DNA from: Lepidurus packardi
Lineage: Eukaryota > Arthropoda > Branchiopoda > Notostraca > Triopsidae
Assembly (NCBI GenBank): GCA_023053545.1
Contig: JAKZAN010000005.1
Coordinates: 11,656,001-11,720,000, forward strand
Direction: 5' to 3'
DNA: 64,000 bases
Shown here piece after piece: positions 49,701 through 63,189 of this stretch. The first letter of the stretch is position 1. Every line of letters starts with the position of its first letter. The notes below the pieces were generated by a model. It was not told the origin of the DNA. It did not search any database and saw only the letters and a list, made by a program, of their open reading frames with translations. The translations under genes and the position numbers were made by a program.

Positions 49701-51800
49701 TTAGCTTCACAACGACACAAGTTGGGCTTTATTGTTTCTTAACGTTCTTTGGGAGGGTGGGGTTGGTAGCCTTTGTTGTAGTACCCCGCAAGAGACGCGG
49801 TCACATCAAGAAAAGCGCCAAACGGCCAAAACATGGAGATTATACCTATATATGCATCTCCTTGAAAGCGAGCTTCACAGTCATGAAATGCGGGGGTAAT
49901 TGAGGGTAACATGACGGCACGCTGCCTAGTATGTATATAAATATACTTTAAAAGGCTCAACTGATAATGATAATGATAGTGTCAGCTTCGTGTTCTGTTA
50001 ACAACTTCAACTTTACGAGCCAAGATTACGCCAAGGCTTCCATTGTGCTCATCACGCCTTTCCTACAAAGATGGTCGAGATTACCAACATGGGAAAAAAA
50101 GGGAAAGAAGACTTGCCATCTTGTCTAAAGCCCTTTTCATCCTTATTCTCTTTTTTTCCTCCTCTTACAAACTCTTACAAACTCTTATAAAGATGTACAT
50201 AAACTTTACATAGCTGCAGCCCAGTCGATGTGACCCAGAGCGTGGCGTGTTGCTAGGTTGTAAAACTTTTTATTTGAAAGAAAAGATAAAGCCCCAATTT
50301 TCCATGTTCTAACATGGGTTTGCCAACCTCAATAAAATGGGGATTCTTATGCTTCATTGACAGACGGGCACACTGGTTATTAACACTAAGCAAAGCGCTA
50401 TATTAACCGCCAGTTAGGGCAGTCCAAGCGAGGCTCTCGGCTCGCCCCGGACCAAAAGCCCCTCAACCTCAACCTTCGACTGCCTCCTCCCAGAAGTCTC
50501 CCAAAAGTCTCCCAAAAGTCTCCCAAAAGGAGAGGTATCATCACCCAGACCTTACAATGGACAGTAGGCAAGGTTTTGAAGGAAACAGCCCAAGAGAAAC
50601 AAACCAAAACAACTGTCTGAAACTTGGACAACGACGCCGTTTTTCAAAAATGTGTTAAAACTGCGGTTTACATGAAAAGGTTCCCATCCCCTCTGGAGAG
50701 CGTTAAAGGTAATATAGGTTTTAGCTGAGGACGGGTCCAAAACGAAGCATGATGATGATGGTTTAGGCCTTTTGCTGCAGGTGGTAAACTACAAGGTATC
50801 GATGCAATCGTTTTAATGATCTTCGAGAAGAAAATCTTTGGTTCCCTTACCCCCGTGTAGTGTAACCCTCCACCCTCTTCAGTCAAACCATCTTCACCGA
50901 AACGGACATCTGCACCCAAAGGGAGTAGGAAAAGTTCGGCGAACATCTTGTAGAAGTACGAATCCGTAAGAAGATTCCTAGGCTCCTGATGGCCAAACCA
51001 AAGGTGTGGTTGGATTGAAACAGGCTTGTTTTGTTGAACTAACAGAAACCAAGATGGAAGCCCAGTAGCCACGTGGCTTTTGGGGTTGATCCCAAAAAAA
51101 AAACTTGTAAATAAACCCAAGGAGTTGATTATCGACTGGAACTCCATGGGGAGTGTCTTGTAGAGTCTGTGGAATACTTTTCATGCTCCATCAAAGGAAT
51201 ACGGCTAGTGCGAAGTGTAATGATATTACAAAGTTTACAAGCCCAAAGTGGTTTTGGTTTTGGAACCGTTGGGTTTCTGGCTTGTGGGTTTCTCTAAAGG
51301 GCACAAGAGGGAATGGCGTTTAACGAAAGAGGGGTGTATGCAGTGAGAGAGTAGGAGAGAGAGAGAGACCCGTGCGGTGGATGGGGGAACGCTTAACCTT
51401 AGAGCCAACCTTGTTATACGCTCTTCAACAAATTTGGAAGTTAAGGGTGTTCATGCGTTTTCTTTCCTTCGTGGTGTCAAAGGTTAGCCTTCCCAGTCAT
51501 TACCAGTCAGACGGGCGGGTTCCTCGTGCTGGCTTACGCAAAGAAACGGCTTTCCAACACGAATTTCCAGATGTTGGAATGCCACTTCTTTCGACTCAAT
51601 AAGAAATTACAGCTTTTCAACCGAGCTAATATGTTTTGCAATCCATTCGATAAACATCGTTACAAGCCTTCCCCCGCCTTCTCCGGCCAAAAAATCATAA
51701 TAAAGAAAACAATCAAATTCACCTATCGTTTACTCTCTGCCTCACATAAATCAAAGCTATTGAAAAATATTCCATCATAAGTTTCCCACAAATAAAATTT
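49701..51800. other. Intergenic DNA
   Basis: A 159-residue minus-strand open frame (51147-50668) has no recognisable domain and no splice context. Nothing else was recognised. Confidence 0.35.
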
Positions 51801-51839
51801 AGAATTATTAGAATCGTTTGAATAATTCCTACAAATGTA

Positions 51840-52790
51840 TTTAGAAAATTCGTTGCGAAATTGATGTTTCATTTTAGTTTAGAAAATAAAGTTTACACAT
51901 GTACAGCAAAGGTATTTAGAAAAGTTCGGAAGTCTTAGTACTAAATTACATTTGAAAAACATCCGGAAATTATTTTAAATTATTGAAAATTACCTAGAAT
52001 CATTAGAAAAATTCCTAAAAATTGACCTAGAAAATTCAAACTCATTTAGGAAATTAATGTAGGATATTAATTTAGAAAATAAAGATTCCAAACATTTAGC
52101 AAATGTATTTACAAAATTTACGAAATAGTACAAAATTCGAAATAGCACAAAATTCTTTAGAATTGTTAGAAAAATCGCGAAAAATTGATTTAGAAAATTA
52201 AAATACATTCAGGAATTTATGTACAATATTAATTTAGAAAATTACCTATAGCAAATGTATTTACAAAATTTACGAAATAGTACAAAATTCGAAATAGCAA
52301 TAAAATTCTTTAGAATTGTTAGAAAAATCGCGAAAAATTTATTTAGAAAATTAAAATACATTCAGGAATTTATGTACAATATTAATTTAGAAAATTACCT
52401 ATAGCAAATGTATTTACAAAATTTACGAAATAGTACAAAATTCGAAATAGCAATAAAATTCTTTAGAATCGTTAGAAAAATCGCGAAAAATTTATTTAGA
52501 AAAATTAAAATAAATTCAGGAATTTATGTACAATATTAATTTAGAAAATTACCTATAGCAAATGTATTTACAAAATTTACGAAATGGTACAAAATTCGAA
52601 ATAGCAACAAAATTCTTTAGAATCGTTAGAAAAATCCCGAAAAAATTATTTAGAAAATTAAAATACATTCCGGAATTTATGAACAATATTAATTTAGCGA
52701 ATAAAGTTTCTAAACGCATCGCAAATGTATCTAGAAAATTCCGGAAATTATTTTAAAATTACTTAGAATCGATAGAATAATTCCTAGAAA
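51840..52790. repeat. About 153-bp AT-rich satellite, six or so units
   Basis: The marker TACAAAATTCG recurs at 52129, 52281, 52434 and 52588, giving a period of 152-154 bp. Shared blocks include TAGAAAAATCGCGAAAAATT and TATGTACAATATTAATTTAG. The inner copies are most alike and the outer ones (51840-52080, 52690-52790) most diverged, the usual pattern of unequal crossing-over. Confidence 0.93.
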
Positions 52791-54075
52791 TGTACCGAGA
52801 AACTTCCAATTCATCAGGAAATTGATTTATAATAACAGAATAAAGTCTACAAACGTATTCAATGTATCAATTAACGTATCAATTGTGTTTAGCTTATTAA
52901 TTAAAAAAAAATAAGTTACTTTCGTAGAATAAAAAGAATAGACTTTCTTTAAACACATTAGTTAAAAATACATTATTTCTTTGAATAAAAAAAAGTGTCA
53001 AAAAATTCAAGTAGAAAGAGTAGGGGGTAACTAAGAAGGACCTCCCAGTGAGTTTCCATCCAAAGTACCCATTTTCCGAAAAATCTTTTTCAAATAAGGC
53101 TGAACCTATTCCATGCCATGAAACACGACTTTCCAGAGTTTTGCGGTGAGCAATTTGATGGTGGCACTTGCCGCCACCCCCCTTTTCTCCTGTACCTTTC
53201 CAACCCATTCTTAGTGTTTCAAACCATGTCTCAACCTTTCAAAAAACTAACCGAACACTTTATTTCTCCCCCCCCCCCCCCCAAAAAGAAAAAAATTGGA
53301 CTGTCGGAAAATACGGTTCATGTAACACAAGCACCAAAGTGGGGATCCAAAGAGTGTTATTAGAGCTTATGGGGTTTGACTATATGGATGAAAACTAACC
53401 CCAATTAGTAATTGTACCTAACCTAATATTTGACTATGGGTTTAATGAGCCCTTGAAGCGTTTTTTTCTGCTTCTTCCCCCTCTTGGAGATTGATGTGGC
53501 GGCTGAAAGTTGGTTTAACATTAACGTTCCTTTTGTTTCTTCCTTCTCCAAGTTTTTTTTTTCCCGAAAAGCGAAAACTATTCCCAAGTGTCGGACATTG
53601 GCATACTGTGGGCCCTCTTTTCATCACTTTGAACCGTCTGACAAAGGTTCACCGCTTGTTTTGAAACCCCTCTTTCTCAAACTTTCTTGACTTTTTAAAC
53701 TATTCCTAACTTTTCCTCAAGTGTTCTTACCCTCAAAAAGCTATCATTTAAGGTCAAAGCGAAGGAGGGGGGCTTGACACTCAACACATCAGACTTGCAA
53801 ATATAAGCAAGTTTTTGAAACGACGTGCCGTGCCGTGCCGTGCGGAGCGGAGCGGAGCGGGTCGCTTTGCGCGTTGGGAATCACCCCCACCAGCACCACT
53901 CAACCAAACCACAAGGATGAAGCACTACGCGCCGGCTTGCCAAGTTATAGTGATAAAAGCACGCGAAATGACTTGGGCGCTGAATATGGAATCTTCACCC
54001 AAGAGGGAAACAAGTGTACTTCACCATCATCATCACCTCACCACTTCCCTACTTCTTCCTAAACACTAAAAACCG
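52791..54075. other. Intergenic DNA
   Basis: Contains a C run at about 53269 and 5-bp CGTGC/GGAGC repeats at 53824-53860. No gene recognised. Confidence 0.35.
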
Positions 54076-54079
54076 GAGA

Positions 54080-54835
54080 AACTAGCGTTACCAGTTTCAA
54101 TTTCTAACCCGAAAATCCAGATTTTCACTGTTGAAACGTCACCTTATGCTGTTTGAAACAATAACAACCATGAGAATAGTAAAAGATAAATACTTGACAA
54201 AATCTTTGAGGTTTCTAGAGAAGCTAGACTATTTAAACTAATATTTTATATTTCTTTAATTTATAAAATAAAAAAAAGACAACAGTGGAACTAAATTTGC
54301 CAATTTCAATTTCTAGCCCGAAAATCCAGATTTTTCACTGTTGAAACGTCACCTTATGCCGTTTGAAACAATAACAACCATGAGAATAATAAAAGATAAA
54401 TACTTGAACAAATTTTTGAGGTTTCTAGGAAAGCTAGACTATTTAAACTAATATTTTATATTTGTTGAATTTATTAAATTAAAAAAAAGAAAAAAGTGGA
54501 ACTAAACTTGCCAGTTTCAATTTCTAGCTCGAAAATCTAGATTTTCACTGTTGAAACGTCACCCCTTATGCCGTTAGAACAATAACAACCACGAGAATAA
54601 TAAAAGATAACTACTTGACAAAATCTTTGAGGTTTCTAGGGAAGCTAGACTATTCAAACTAATATTTTATATTTGTTGAATTTATTAAATTAAAAAAAAA
54701 GAAAACAGTGGAACTAAACTTGCCAGTTTCAATTTCTAACCCGAAAATCCAGATTTTCACTGTTGAAACGTCACCTTATGCCGTTTGAAACAATAACAAC
54801 CACGAGAATAGTAAAAGATAAATACTCCCCCAAAC
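54080..54835. repeat. About 210-bp tandem repeat, four copies
   Basis: The marker TTTCAATTTCTA recurs at 54095, 54304, 54515 and 54727. Each unit contains TTTTCACTGTTGAAACGTCA, AATAACAACCAYGAGAATA and TGAGGTTTCTAG. The last unit is truncated. Confidence 0.95.
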
Positions 54836-56560
54836 TTGTTCGAGCTTTCAAGGCTAAAGTTAAAACTAGGCTAAAGCTAAACTATAGTTTAGCTGACTAT
54901 TTACGCTCGACAATTTAAAGTCTACTATTTTATATCTGTAGTCGTAAAAAAACTAAGGAAAAAGAATGGAAAGGAAATGGCTTGAATTGCACCTTCTAGC
55001 TGACGTTCAACGCTAGATCCATGTCAACAGCAGCTGTCCGGGGGGGATGGTAAATACCCGGCTGCACGCAAGGTAGCGTAATTACTTGATGGGCAAGCCA
55101 GTAATGATGTAAGATAATGCATTCAATGCGTGTTTCGTTCAGTATTGCTATTGCACATCTTCCGTACTAGTGTAACCTTAAACATCCATTTAAATTAAAA
55201 AAAAAAAGGGGAGGGGGGATTCACTTCCAAAAACGTGAACGTTTTCAAGGGATTCAAGTCATGCTGGATGCATCCTTGCCGTGCCAGTACAGTTTTTTCA
55301 CGCTGCTACGTGGGCCAGGCTCATAAAAAGATAATGATGACCGCTTATTGTAACCCTTCGCTAATAGGGATGGCTTCCATGACTTTCACGGGGCAGACAA
55401 TACTTCCACTCCCTGTAGGGGACTTGGCTAACTTCTCATGTTATGACAGTACTCACTAGGATGATGACAGGTTTGCTCGAGGAAGAGCTACAAAGACCCC
55501 CCTCTTTATATGCCCCATTGTTTCGACCTACACCAAAAAAAAAGAAAAAAATCTGGGAACACCCTTATACCCTGTCTTTCTGGAAATAAAAGGTGCTCGA
55601 ATTACATAAAAAAAAAAATGGAAAAAAAATGGAGGAAGAATTATGATCCAGTATGAGAAATTGCCTCTGCCCACTTCTTTCTTCCTCTTGGACCTCTTGG
55701 CTTTAAAGGTAATGTTATTTTTTCTCCTATTTCCTTCGACATTTTACGAGGAGGAAAACGCCCCTCACCTGGTCATTTGGTAATGAAGGGTTCGCCTTCA
55801 TACACGCAGAGCTATTAGTATTGCCCTATGGGCCAACAATTGACCTGTGGGCTCTTGCTCTCTTCCATCCTTTCTTTTATTTATTATTTGAATCTCTCTT
55901 CCTCGTTTCTCAGACAGCTGATCTGCTGAAGAGCCTATACATTGTACCCTATACACTGCACCAGCTAGTCCTATAAGTATATAAATGACGTTCAAGTGTC
56001 GAACTTGGTGGTTCGGGTCCTTATCTGGGGTTCTAGTGTAATTAGACCTTTAAAGTCCTTCCTAAACTTGGCCGGGCTACAGGGTATTCTTTCTAGACAG
56101 TGTAGACTGTAGTAAAAAAAAATAAAAAAAATACTTTTACCATCAGTAACCTTCGCTTCCACGCGCCAGAATCGTTTTCAACTGTTTTCTTTTAGATCGC
56201 AGGGAACTGATAGAAGCTGAAGCTGGGAGGACTTGGCTATATTAGTTTCAGAGAAAGATATCGTTGAGCTTAAGATACTGGCTAAAAAGGTGCGCCAGAT
56301 ATTTGAATCTTGCCTACCAAGAAAATTAATCTAAAATTGAAACAGAAGGAATGCTATGCCTATTTTTTGTAACAAGGAATTAATTCTTATCTAGCGAAGG
56401 TGACCACGCCTTCTTCGACCCTCATGAGGGCTTCTCCCTCTCCTCACACCCTAAAGGTCCCCTGGTGGCAATCTCGGGCCAAGCTCATAACTCATGGACC
56501 CCAGTCATCCCAAACTACACCCCCACGTTCCATAATTAGCTTTTCCTCGAGTATAAGACA
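54836..56560. other. Intergenic DNA
   Basis: No gene or RNA recognised. Confidence 0.35.
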
Positions 56561-57340
56561 CTTAGTAAAAAGGAATAAGTAATAATTTAAACGATCCTTT
56601 GTATTGCCCACAACCCCAGAACGAGTATCGAGCCCTTAAACGCCCCGGGTACACGTGTCCGATCAATTTCCTTAAAACCCATGAAATTTTCATAATTCAA
56701 TTTCTTACTAACCAAGCGTTCTAAGTATACACTTCAACGTACCAATAAACGTAACTTCCGTAGTAGAACATGTTAGCGCTTAATAGAAGGTACTTTTACC
56801 GTGATTGTAAACTTTGGGGAACATGAAAATGGAATCAACTTCCTCTAATGGGAATCCTGTACCCGGAGGGACCAAATTTAACCAGCAAAGTTGATTTATA
56901 AAGAGAATAGAAGTAATATCTCAATTAGCACCAGCGGAAAGAGTTTTTCTTAGTAAAAAGAGGAATAAGTAATACTTTAAACGAGCCTTTGTATTGCCCA
57001 CAACCCCAGAACGAGTAACGAGCCCTTAAACGCCCCGGGTACACGTGTCCGATCCGCTTCCTTAAAACCCACGAAATTTTCATAATTCAATTTCTTACTA
57101 ACCAAGCGTTCTAAGTATACACTTCAACGTACCAGTAAACGTAACTTTTGTAGTAGAACACGTTAGCGCTTAATAGAAGGTACTTTACCGTGATTGTAAA
57201 CTTTCGGGAACAAGAAAATGGAATCTACTTCCTCTAATGGGAATCCTGTACCCTGAGGGACCAAATTTAACCAGCAAAGTAGATTTATAAAGAGAATAGA
57301 AGTAATATCTCAATTTGCACCAGCGGAAAGAGTTTGTCTT
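56561..57340. repeat. 388-bp tandem duplication
   Basis: Copies 56561-56948 and 56949-57340 start CTTAGTAAAAAGGAATAAGT (copy 2 with a 2-bp insertion). They run through GGGTACACGTGTCCGATC and end near CACCAGCGGAAAGAGTTT. A few percent divergence suggests a fairly recent duplication. No coding pattern is visible. Confidence 0.95.
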
Positions 57341-58130
57341 GTTCATCATCGGTTTTAGTTTTACGTGGAATTTACTCTAGGGTGAACCTCAAAGTATTGC
57401 CTCCTAAGGATTGCGTTTTCCTAAGCACCTCATTAAGGGTCGACAGAAGCCCTTGGTTGGGTTCTCGATACCCTTTTTGGTACAGAAAACGTAAATAATG
57501 GCTTTTACAGAAAACGGAGTAATCTGAGGTTACCATTCGTTCTTCTTTTTCTCCTTTTTTGTTAGTGTGTTCGCTAACTGCGAGTTGGGGTATGGTGTGG
57601 GATGGTCGTTCTTCCTTCTAACGGCCCCCAGACTATACTACCAACCTTGTTATAGGACCAGCACACCAAAAACCCCATTTTGTTAGCACGAGGCTATTAC
57701 TCGCTCTTAACTTGATGTCCTCTTTGGCTCGGTCATAAAAAGTCTCCTAAACTTCTCCTCTCGTGAATCTTCACAACCTTCGAACTGACCATAATTTAAA
57801 CCCTCATGTGAAATAAAAATTTCCGTGAGCATCCACAATAGTTCCCTTTTGTCCCCCCCCCTCCCTCCATCCAGTCATTAATCCTTTCCTTAAAAAAAAA
57901 AAAAAATTACAACCAAAAATAAAAGCATAGGAGGAATTTTCTGTTCATTTTCCATGGAAGGTCCTTGATTCTGGTCATGCAAGAAACTAATCCATCTCCA
58001 TGTTGCACATCGTGATGGTTTTCTTCCATCCTCTTTTCCATCCTCGTGTTTAATTTCCCACTGCCGTGTTAAATTAGGTCGTGCTGATGAATCTTCATCT
58101 TTTCAATTCGTCTGCTCTTAACAAAAGCGA
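57341..58130. other. Intergenic DNA
   Basis: No gene recognised. An A run lies near 57895. Confidence 0.35.
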
Positions 58131-58855
58131 ATTATTTCCTACTTAAGTCAATATAAAATCTCAAATAATAATATTGTTATTCAAAATCGATTTCTCCATA
58201 AATAACTCTTAACTTAAATCAATCAAACCTAATTTTAAACTTTAAAATTAAAAATTTTTTCTTACAATTACATTCGATTTAAATTATTTTATTTTTAAAT
58301 TATTTTAAATTTATTTTTGAATTATTTCCTACTTAAGTCAATATAAAATCTCAAATAATAATATTGTTATTCAAAATCGATTTCCCCATAAATAACTCTT
58401 CACTTAAGTCAATCAAACCTAATTTTAAACTTTAAAATTAAAAAATTTTTCTTACAATTACATTCGATTTAAATTATTTTATTTTAAATTTATTTTTGAA
58501 TTATTTCCTACTTAAGTCAAGATGAAATCTCAAATAATAATATTGTTATTCAAAATCGATTTCTCCATAAATAACTCTTAACTTAAGTCAATCAAACCTA
58601 ATTTTAAACTTTAAAACTAAAAATTTTTTCTTACAATTACATTCGATTTAAATTATTTTATTTTTAAATTATTTTAAATTTATTTTTGAATTATTTCCTA
58701 CTTAACTCAACATGAAATCTCAACTAATAATATTGTTATTCAAAATCGATTTCTCCATAAATAACTGTTAACTTAAGTCAATCAAACCTAATTTTAAACT
58801 TTAAAATTAAAAATTTTTTCTTACAATTATATTCGATTTAAATTATTTTTGTTTA
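58131..58855. repeat. About 180-190-bp AT-rich tandem repeat, four copies
   Basis: The marker ATTATTTCCTACTTAA recurs at 58131, 58321, 58500 and 58690. Units share AATAATATTGTTATTCAAAA and TTTTCTTACAATTACATTCG. The differences in spacing come from an 11-bp TTTTAAATTAT insertion near the unit end. Confidence 0.95.
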
Positions 58856-61199
58856 ATTTAAACTGGTAACATCACTTAAAAAACATGTATAATACTTTTT
58901 ATACTTGTAATACTTTTAAATTTTAGACTTATTTCAGCTTCTACTGAGTTCCGGATAGTTTAGGCGAATTTTTAATTTTAATTCAATTTTTAAGACACTT
59001 AAACAGGAGTAAATCTCGTAAATAGGATACTGCACGTGTGAAATTTGAACTTCGCGCGCCAATTCCGCTAGAGGACAGCAGGAGCGCCCACGTTAAGTAC
59101 CACCATCACTCTTTCGTAAGACAAAGCTGTTTTCCCGTGCCCCCTTTTTTTTTACTGATAAATCACAACATGGCGTAGATTAATTAGCTGGAACCGTACC
59201 TCCCCCCCAAAAGAAAAAATTCCCTCCCCTTTTTTACAGCCTCTTTCCCCGAAAAAACTCCTTGTCAGGGTTTAGGAAAGTCAGGAGGAAGACATACCTT
59301 CTTTAAAGAAAATAAAAAGTTTTTTTTTTAGCAATGAAGGGAGTAGTGAAGCTTTTCCAATGCATCATCATCATCCTTTGTTTCATTCCTCGCATATCTC
59401 TCCAAAATTATTGGCACCGATAAATTTGAAAGATAGGGTATTGGCAGCCACCAAAACTGCATTATTATATATTGAGAGGTGCATACAAGGCGCATGACAG
59501 GGAGCGCAGTGATGCACACAACAAGACACGAGGCCATTCCCGGTATTTTATGCTCTTTTTTGGGGTAGGTGGAGACCATTAAGACCTTAACTTGCCTTTT
59601 TCTTTTTTTCTCCTTCGTTTTCTTTCTTAGACCCTTCTCAGATTTGTATTGCCCCCAGACCTGCGATTGGCAGCACCACGGCGTCTTATTGAGGAGGACG
59701 ATAGTTAAATTCCTAGTGGTAATATCATATCTCGGTGTTGGAAGATGTGTAGAGCATAGAGCAGTAGAGTGTAGTGCAGTGGTAGAAGGGGCGAGATGAT
59801 GATGATGATGGTTGCGTCCCGTAACGCCAGTTACGTGTGGCGTCCCGCTAGGTTCGTGCCATTAAGCGCATCAGGGTGCTGCCTTCATAACGTCGTTGAC
59901 GAGAGGTGCTTACTGGCTGATTTATGCCGAAAACCTCTATCAAAGTGAAGAGTCGTAATCATCCTATCGTCTCATTTTTTTATCTATTTTTTTTTGCATA
60001 ATCTTCCCCCCTCTCTTTCCTTTTTCAGGATCCCCATATTGAAGGCATCATATTCCTGTCTGTTACTCCACGATTGGAAGGGAACGAACTTACGGTTCGC
60101 TGATGCCTATCACAGTTTATATGCCCCATGAAGCAGATTTGCAACGCAACGTACGGGCCACGAAAAAGGAACCCCTTTAAGAGCCAAATGAAAAGATTGG
60201 AGCCTCCTCAACCCCCAAAGTCTTATTACAATGATGGAGATGCCAGATATGGTTACTATGGTAAAGAGGGACTGTTGAATGTGTTTTTATTTCATTTATT
60301 TTATTTATATTTTTGGGCTGGGGGAACGAAAGAAGTGAAGGTGGATTTCAAACTCCAAAAGGGAAATAAATAAATAACCGGGGCCCAAGTTTTCTTGCTT
60401 TGCGTTAACGCAGCACGTGCACAACTCTCATTAGGAGGCGCTTCTCTTGTTAGCTATTTATTTATTCAACGGTGGTCTCATAGATTATGCTCCGTCCGAG
60501 TCTTAAGAGGGAACCCCTGCTGACTGGCGAAGTGTTTGCTGGGTGGAGTCTTACAGCCGTTTGTCACGGCTATAAAACGCAACAGCCATAGCTCTTTTTA
60601 CGGTTGTTTCACCAGCCTTTTTTTATTGGATTTTTTGGCCTTCCTCTCTCTCTCGCTCTCTTCCTTTAGTTTCCTTCCCGATCCTTTCTTGAGCTGCTCC
60701 TTTGCAGCCATCACAACTCGCATCGACCAAACTACCCATATCTATGTACTATAAATGCTAGATACCCTTACAGCAGATATCCGTTAGTAACGCTTTACTG
60801 GCACTTGGACGCTTCGACGCTTCGACGATTCGACTCCCCCAAGAGCTACCAATAGCCGTAACCTGACGGTCATAACCCGCCCTAACCTTCTGCGTTGCAT
60901 GTACTGCTTCAAGACATTCCTCCAACACGTTCATAATGCAATCTCTATGCTATTTCTAAGCATTTCTAAGCGTCTAACTGATCTAATGTCCACAATTAAA
61001 TCAGCTCATTTCTCTCTCCTTTGAAAGTAAAGTAATTTAAATACAGATTACAGTTCATGTAAGGAGAATTTACCCCTAATGATTGAAATTCCCAGAAAAT
61101 ATTCCAAATCATTTCACATTATTGAAATTCCATGGATGGTCAATGGTCAATTACCCAAAATTAGCTTCAAGTGAATGTTCTAGGCAATTCAAACTTAAA
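58856..61199. other. Intergenic DNA
   Basis: Some G+C-richer stretches (59.8-60.1 kb) and a strong pyrimidine-tract AG near 60028 occur, but no gene could be supported. Confidence 0.35.
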
Positions 61200-62210
61200 G
61201 TCACTAATCTAAAGGTTTCTTAGTCGATCGGCTGGAGAAAACTGTGAAAAATTGAGACATTGCAAAGGAGTTCATGAAATTTGAAAAGAGATTCCAAGCC
61301 GATGACTATTTTTCCTCGATTTTTGCTCCATTTCATGGAAGTTGGCTGGCATTTATTCCACTTCATGGAAGTGGGCTCGAATGTACTAGACATGTACTTT
61401 ACGGAAGTTGGCGTCACTAATCTAAAGGTTTCTTAGTCGATCGGCTGGAGAAAACTGTGAAAAATTGAGACATTGCAAAAAATGAAATTTGAAAGAGATT
61501 CCAAGCCGATGACTATTTTTCTTCGATTTTTGCTCCATTTCATGGAAGTTGGCTGGCATTTATTCCACTCCATGGAAGTGGGCTCGAATGTACTAGACAT
61601 GTACTTTATGGAAGTTGGCTCGAATGTACTAGACATGTACTCCATGGAAGTTGGCTCGAACGTACTAGACAGCGGACGGAGAGAGAGCTAGCACAACGTT
61701 GAATGTTACGAACGACCATGAATCGTTGTTTTTTAGAAAAGTGCTAATAAGTTGATACCTTGTGTACATGACTAAATGCCACTTTAAATATCTTAGGGAT
61801 AGAGAGGGAAATCTGAGCTAGCCGAGTCCATAAACGCCCAATGCCAATGTCTGCGCAAAAAATTAAATTTGAAAAGAGATTCCAAGCCGATGACTATTTT
61901 TCCTAGATTTTTGCTCCATTTCATGGAAGTCGGCTCGAATGTACTAGACATGTACTTCATGGAAGTTGGCTCAAATGTACTAGACATGTACTCCATGGAA
62001 GTTGGCTCGAACGTACTAGACAGCGGACGGAGAGAGAGCTAGCACAACGTTGAATGTTACGAACGACCATGAAACGTTGTTTTTTTTAGCAAAGTGCTAA
62101 TAAGTTGATACCTTGTGTACATGACTAAATGCCACTTTAAATATCTTAGGGATAGAGAGGGAAATCTGAGCCAGCCGAGTCCATTAACGCCCAATGCCAA
62201 TGTCTGCGTC
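61200..62210. repeat. Compound repeat with nested 33-bp units
   Basis: The block GTCACTAATCTAAAGGTTTC to GCTCGAATGTACTAGACATG occurs at 61200 and 61413 and, partially, from 61858. A second block starting CTAGACAGCGGACGGAGAGA occurs at 61665 and 62016 (351-bp offset). Inside them the 33-bp unit CATGGAAGTTGGCTCGAATG-TACTAGACATGTA is itself tandemly repeated two to three times. Confidence 0.93.
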
Positions 62211-63180
62211 GTGTTAACGCCCCGGACGTATTTATAGATATATTTTATACCCATAACCCACAATCTTAGAGCTCTGCATGTATGCACACATCACAGCATG
62301 TGTCACATATATTAACCAGCGGGCTAATTTAATGAATGTAAATTTCCGAGATAGGGGCCAAGACCTTGTGTGAAACGCCCCAGACAGGACCGTTTAGCGC
62401 CCAAGAGCTCCAACGATTTATTGTGTAATTAATAGTATGGAAGAAGATGGGACCCCAAAAAGGACCCCAAAAAGAGACCCCAAAAAGGGTCCATAAGCCT
62501 TGAAGATGAAGAAGACCCCCCTCTTCCCATTTTTTTTTTTTTTTCATTCTTCATTAAAACTTCTCAAGTGGGCCCATCGGGGAGTGCCATCCCCAAGATT
62601 CTAAGGCCGACATAGTTATTTCCCCCTCATTACTTAAGATTTTTATTTTAGCCCACGGGATTATTTGTACAACCCATTCCAACTGTATTTAAATGTGTGT
62701 GTTTGTGTATGTCTGGCAGGAAAAAAATAAGAAATCGTTTAAGCATTAGGCTCATTTCATAATGTTCGTTAAATAGGATCGCGTCTGAAAGCGGGCCTTA
62801 GCTTGTAGCCAGTCCTATAGTTGCTCATATCATGTTCGAAGGTTATGGCAGGTGGAAAATGACCCAGCATTTAAAAACGACAAGGGAAACGATGGTGATT
62901 AGCAACATTTATATGCTGATTAAGACGCCGGGCTTCTCCACTGCGTGTGCCGTGTGCCTGCCTTTGCCTGCTTCATTTGGCGCCTGTATAATATGGCCGT
63001 CACCCAAGATTTACGGTGCACAGTAGGGGCTGGTGCATACAACACAAGAGCTCGAAAGGGGTTTTTCTTTTCTTGGCCTTCTTTTTTTTTTGAATCCTAT
63101 TCTCGCCCTATGATCCCAAAGCATTGAAAAGGGATCTTTAAAGATCCTCGAAGCCCTCATTCAGAACACCTTATGCCTTG
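62211..63180. other. Intergenic DNA
   Basis: A GACCCCAAAAAG repeat (62451-62490) and short open frames only. Confidence 0.35.
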
Positions 63181-63189
63181 GCTTTCCTT

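Noticed and set aside
50668-51147. 159-aa minus-strand open frame
   Set aside because: No domain, no homologous pattern I recognise and no splice sites in phase. A length of this order is possible by chance in 64 kb.
53824-53860. CGTGC/GGAGC repeats as a regulatory GC box cluster
   Set aside because: They are 5-bp slippage repeats with no gene nearby.
60028-60130. Pyrimidine tract plus AG followed by a short open frame (DPHIEGIIFLSVTPRL)
   Set aside because: A good acceptor-like site, but no partner exon or donor was found, so it is not called as an exon.
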